Positions 3,937-5,228 of a stretch of 5,228 nucleotides of DNA are shown here, piece by piece. The notes beneath the pieces are model-generated. The model saw nothing but the letters and a program-made list of their open reading frames with translations, ran no database searches and was not told where the DNA came from. The first letter of the stretch is position 1; each line of letters starts with the position of its first letter. The stretch is from the NCBI GenBank assembly GCA_021782715.1, contig JAJXUR010000029.1, positions 1 to 5,228 on the forward strand. The letters are read 5' to 3'. This DNA comes from a bacterium (lineage in GTDB: Bacteria > Patescibacteriota > Minisyncoccia > Phycocordibacterales > Phycocordibacteraceae). The translations under genes and the position numbers were made by a program.

Positions 3937-3984
3937 ATGACCTCGTGCGCGGTATACTGCGCGTATGCCACTCGTGTTCAATGA
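3937..3984 (+). CDS. Candidate 15-codon leader ORF overlapping the pilM start
   Basis: It encodes MTSCAVYCAYATRVQ and ends in TGA at 3982-3984. It is in a different frame from pilM and overlaps the first 20 bases of pilM. The reason to list it is the exact AGGAGG at ideal spacing before its ATG, which is out of keeping with the near absence of such sites elsewhere in the window. It may be a leader peptide through which ribosomes from the ruvX operon mRNA are delivered to the pilM start by termination-reinitiation. Alternatively it is a chance ORF beside a degenerate site. The peptide has two Cys and no recognisable motif. Confidence 0.3.
   Translation: MTSCAVYCAYATRVQ
3953..3958 (+). promoter_or_regulatory. 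-10 box of pilM within a near-palindrome
   Basis: TATACT ends 6 nt before the pilM ATG, so transcription would start at or very near the start codon and give a leaderless mRNA. It is centred in a 16-bp near-palindrome (3947-3962, GCGC-GGTATACT-GCGC), broken only by a symmetric G/T pair, which could be an operator. No -35 is evident. Confidence 0.45.
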
Positions 3985-5062
3985 ACGTTTACGCGCGTTG
4001 TTCGCGCCGCCACGGTACATGGCGCTTCCGCTTTCAGGTATCGACCTCTCGACAAGCGGCGTGAAGGCGGTGCGGCTCGAAGAGAGTACGCATGGTCTCG
4101 TGCTCGCTCAGTATGTGGAGGCCAGGCTCCCTGCAGGCGCATTCACCGACGGTGAGATTGTGGATCGTGCGGCAGTTATTGAAGCATTGGCGTCTGCGGC
4201 TGAGATGACAGGCATCACCGCGGCGAATGTCTCGCTGCCGGAGTCAAAATCCTATCTGTTCGAGACAACCGCATCGGGAGTCGGCAAGGATGAACAGCGC
4301 CTTGCAATCGAACAGCATCTTGATGAGTTCATTCCGCTACCGCCGGCAGAGACGGTCTTCGATTTCATCGAACTCGGACACGACGCAAACAGCGAGGTGG
4401 AAGTGGCAGGTATTGGTTTCGCTCGCCGTATCATCGAAGAGACGGTATCGACGTTCGATGCGGCGGATATCAGCATCCGTTCTCTCGAGGGAGAGACGTT
4501 CGCATCGTCACGCGCCTTGCTCCCTTATGGCGACGAGTCCACCACGCTCATCATCGATGTCGGCAAGACGACGACGAAGGTATCCATCGTGACGCGGCGC
4601 ATACCGCGCTTCGCGACGACCATCAATATCGGCGGGCACGCGCTTACGCTCGCCGTGCAGAAATATTTCGGTGTGACGGAAGCCGAGGCTCGCAAGGTGA
4701 AGGCAGAACGCGGCATCGTGCCGACGCCGGGGAATGAGGAGTATCTCGCGGCGATGCTCTCGACCGTCTCCGCGATTCGCGACGAGATATCCCGCCACTT
4801 GGCGTTCTGGCAGGAGCGTGCCGTGCCAGGGAGCATCCGCGAACCGGTATCGCGAGCACTCCTGGTCGGCGGGAACGCTTCCGTTCGCGGGCTTCCTGAG
4901 TATCTCGAGGGAACATTGCAGATACCGGTTGTTGCCGGCGACGTATTCACGAACCTCGCCTCGCGCGACGCGTGGGTTCCATCGCTGGATTACACCGAGT
5001 CGCTCGCGTACGCGACGGCAATCGGTCTCGCTTTGCGTGATTATGCAATCTCTTATGTCTGA
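3965..5062 (+). CDS. pilM: PilM, actin-like type IV pilus assembly protein
   Basis: 365 aa of the PilM/FtsA actin-like ATPase family, cytoplasmic partner of the inner-membrane pilus platform. The phosphate-1 loop is GIDLSTSGVKAVRLEES (25-41). PESKSYLFE (92-100) and EFIPLPPAETVFDFI (121-135) match the family's 1C-like region. The phosphate-2 strand is LIIDVGKTTTKVSIV (195-209), followed by NIGGHALT (221-228) and the helix EAEARKVKAERG (239-250). The adenosine loop is LLVGGNASVRGLPEYL (299-314), and ATAIGLALR (350-358) closes the domain. Start ATG 3965 keeps an amphipathic N-terminal stretch, FNERLRALFAPPRYMALP, like that of Parcubacteria homologues I recall; ATG 4019 would also keep the core. 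PilM normally binds the N-terminal tail of PilN, which is the next gene and overlaps by 8 nt. A -10 box directly precedes the ATG. Confidence 0.93.
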   Translation: MPLVFNERLRALFAPPRYMALPLSGIDLSTSGVKAVRLEESTHGLVLAQYVEARLPAGAFTDGEIVDRAAVIEALASAAEMTGITAANVSLPESKSYLFETTASGVGKDEQRLAIEQHLDEFIPLPPAETVFDFIELGHDANSEVEVAGIGFARRIIEETVSTFDAADISIRSLEGETFASSRALLPYGDESTTLIIDVGKTTTKVSIVTRRIPRFATTINIGGHALTLAVQKYFGVTEAEARKVKAERGIVPTPGNEEYLAAMLSTVSAIRDEISRHLAFWQERAVPGSIREPVSRALLVGGNASVRGLPEYLEGTLQIPVVAGDVFTNLASRDAWVPSLDYTESLAYATAIGLALRDYAISYV

Positions 5063-5228
5063 CGGACTCACAAACTTGCTCCCTTCTGAGCGCCGCGTTC
5101 GGGTCGCGCGTGAGTACCGGTATCGTCTCGGGGTCATCATCGCGTCGCTCATCACGTTGCTCTCGTTTGCCGCTGCGGTGCTCCTGCTCCCGACGTATGT
5201 CTTCCTGACCGGGAGCGTCGCTGCAAAA
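5055..5228 (+). CDS. pilN: PilN-like pilus assembly protein, truncated by window end
   Basis: ATG 5055 opens a frame that runs through the window edge (58 codons visible) and overlaps the end of pilM by 8 nt, as expected for a cotranslated pair. The N-terminus contains NLLPSERRVRVAREYRYRL (residues 7-25), matching the short cytoplasmic tail with the NLLP motif through which PilN docks into PilM. A membrane helix follows at about 26-52 (VIIASLITLLSFAAAVLLLPTYVFL), after which a periplasmic part should begin. The assignment rests on position after pilM, the NLLP motif and a single N-terminal helix. The remainder of the gene and any pilO/pilP are outside the window. Confidence 0.85.
   Translation, partial: MSDGLTNLLPSERRVRVAREYRYRLGVIIASLITLLSFAAAVLLLPTYVFLTGSVAAK

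Noticed and set aside
4508..5155. 215-aa open frame on the minus strand across pilM and pilN
   Set aside because: It is antisense to well-recognised pilM motifs, Arg-rich, without domain or promoter; a shadow.
1..5228. CRISPR array, transposase, toxin-antitoxin or phage defence genes
   Set aside because: I looked for regularly spaced repeats and for such protein families in the frames and saw none.

Overview
The window looks like a piece of a Patescibacteria/CPR genome, probably Parcubacteria. The grounds are: a DUF5652-type two-helix membrane protein; a small protein with two membrane segments of a kind common there; a stand-alone tRNA-binding OB-fold protein; ruvX; the start of a pilM-pilN pilus cluster; -10 boxes placed 6-8 nt before start codons with almost no Shine-Dalgarno sites; and tRNA genes without encoded CCA. 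By eye the base composition is moderately GC-rich (mid-50s percent), and TGA serves as a stop (genetic code 11). The lineage call is inference from recognised gene families, not from a database search.

Layout. 1-374: non-coding, with two hairpins, a degenerate tRNA-Arg-like sequence on the minus strand, and a possible promoter region. 375-1835: a secreted cysteine-rich protein of 486 aa. 1836-2067: a compact, highly base-paired segment (1883-2028) followed by a bidirectional terminator. 2068-2139: tRNA-Arg(GCG), minus. 2232-2705: two-TM protein, minus. 2749-2833: tRNA-Ser(TGA), minus. 2843-3124: DUF5652 protein, minus. 3125-3154: divergent promoter region. 3155-3927: ruvX and a tRNA-binding protein, overlapping by ATGA. 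3937-3984: a 15-codon ORF with a strong Shine-Dalgarno. 3965-5062: pilM. 5055-window end: pilN, truncated by the window edge.

How the parts relate. The minus-strand block holds tRNAs and membrane proteins of unknown role. The plus-strand block pairs housekeeping genes (Holliday-junction resolvase/rRNA processing factor RuvX and a tRNA-binding protein) and then enters the inner-membrane platform genes of a type IV pilus: PilM is the cytoplasmic actin-like protein and PilN its membrane partner.

The most unusual part is 1883-2081. It contains a nested fold of about 47 base pairs closed by a helix that copies the acceptor stem of the neighbouring tRNA-Arg, a 15-nt direct repeat of that tRNA's 3' end, and a terminator palindrome that runs into the tRNA. 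It may be an undescribed structured RNA or a tRNA-derived element.
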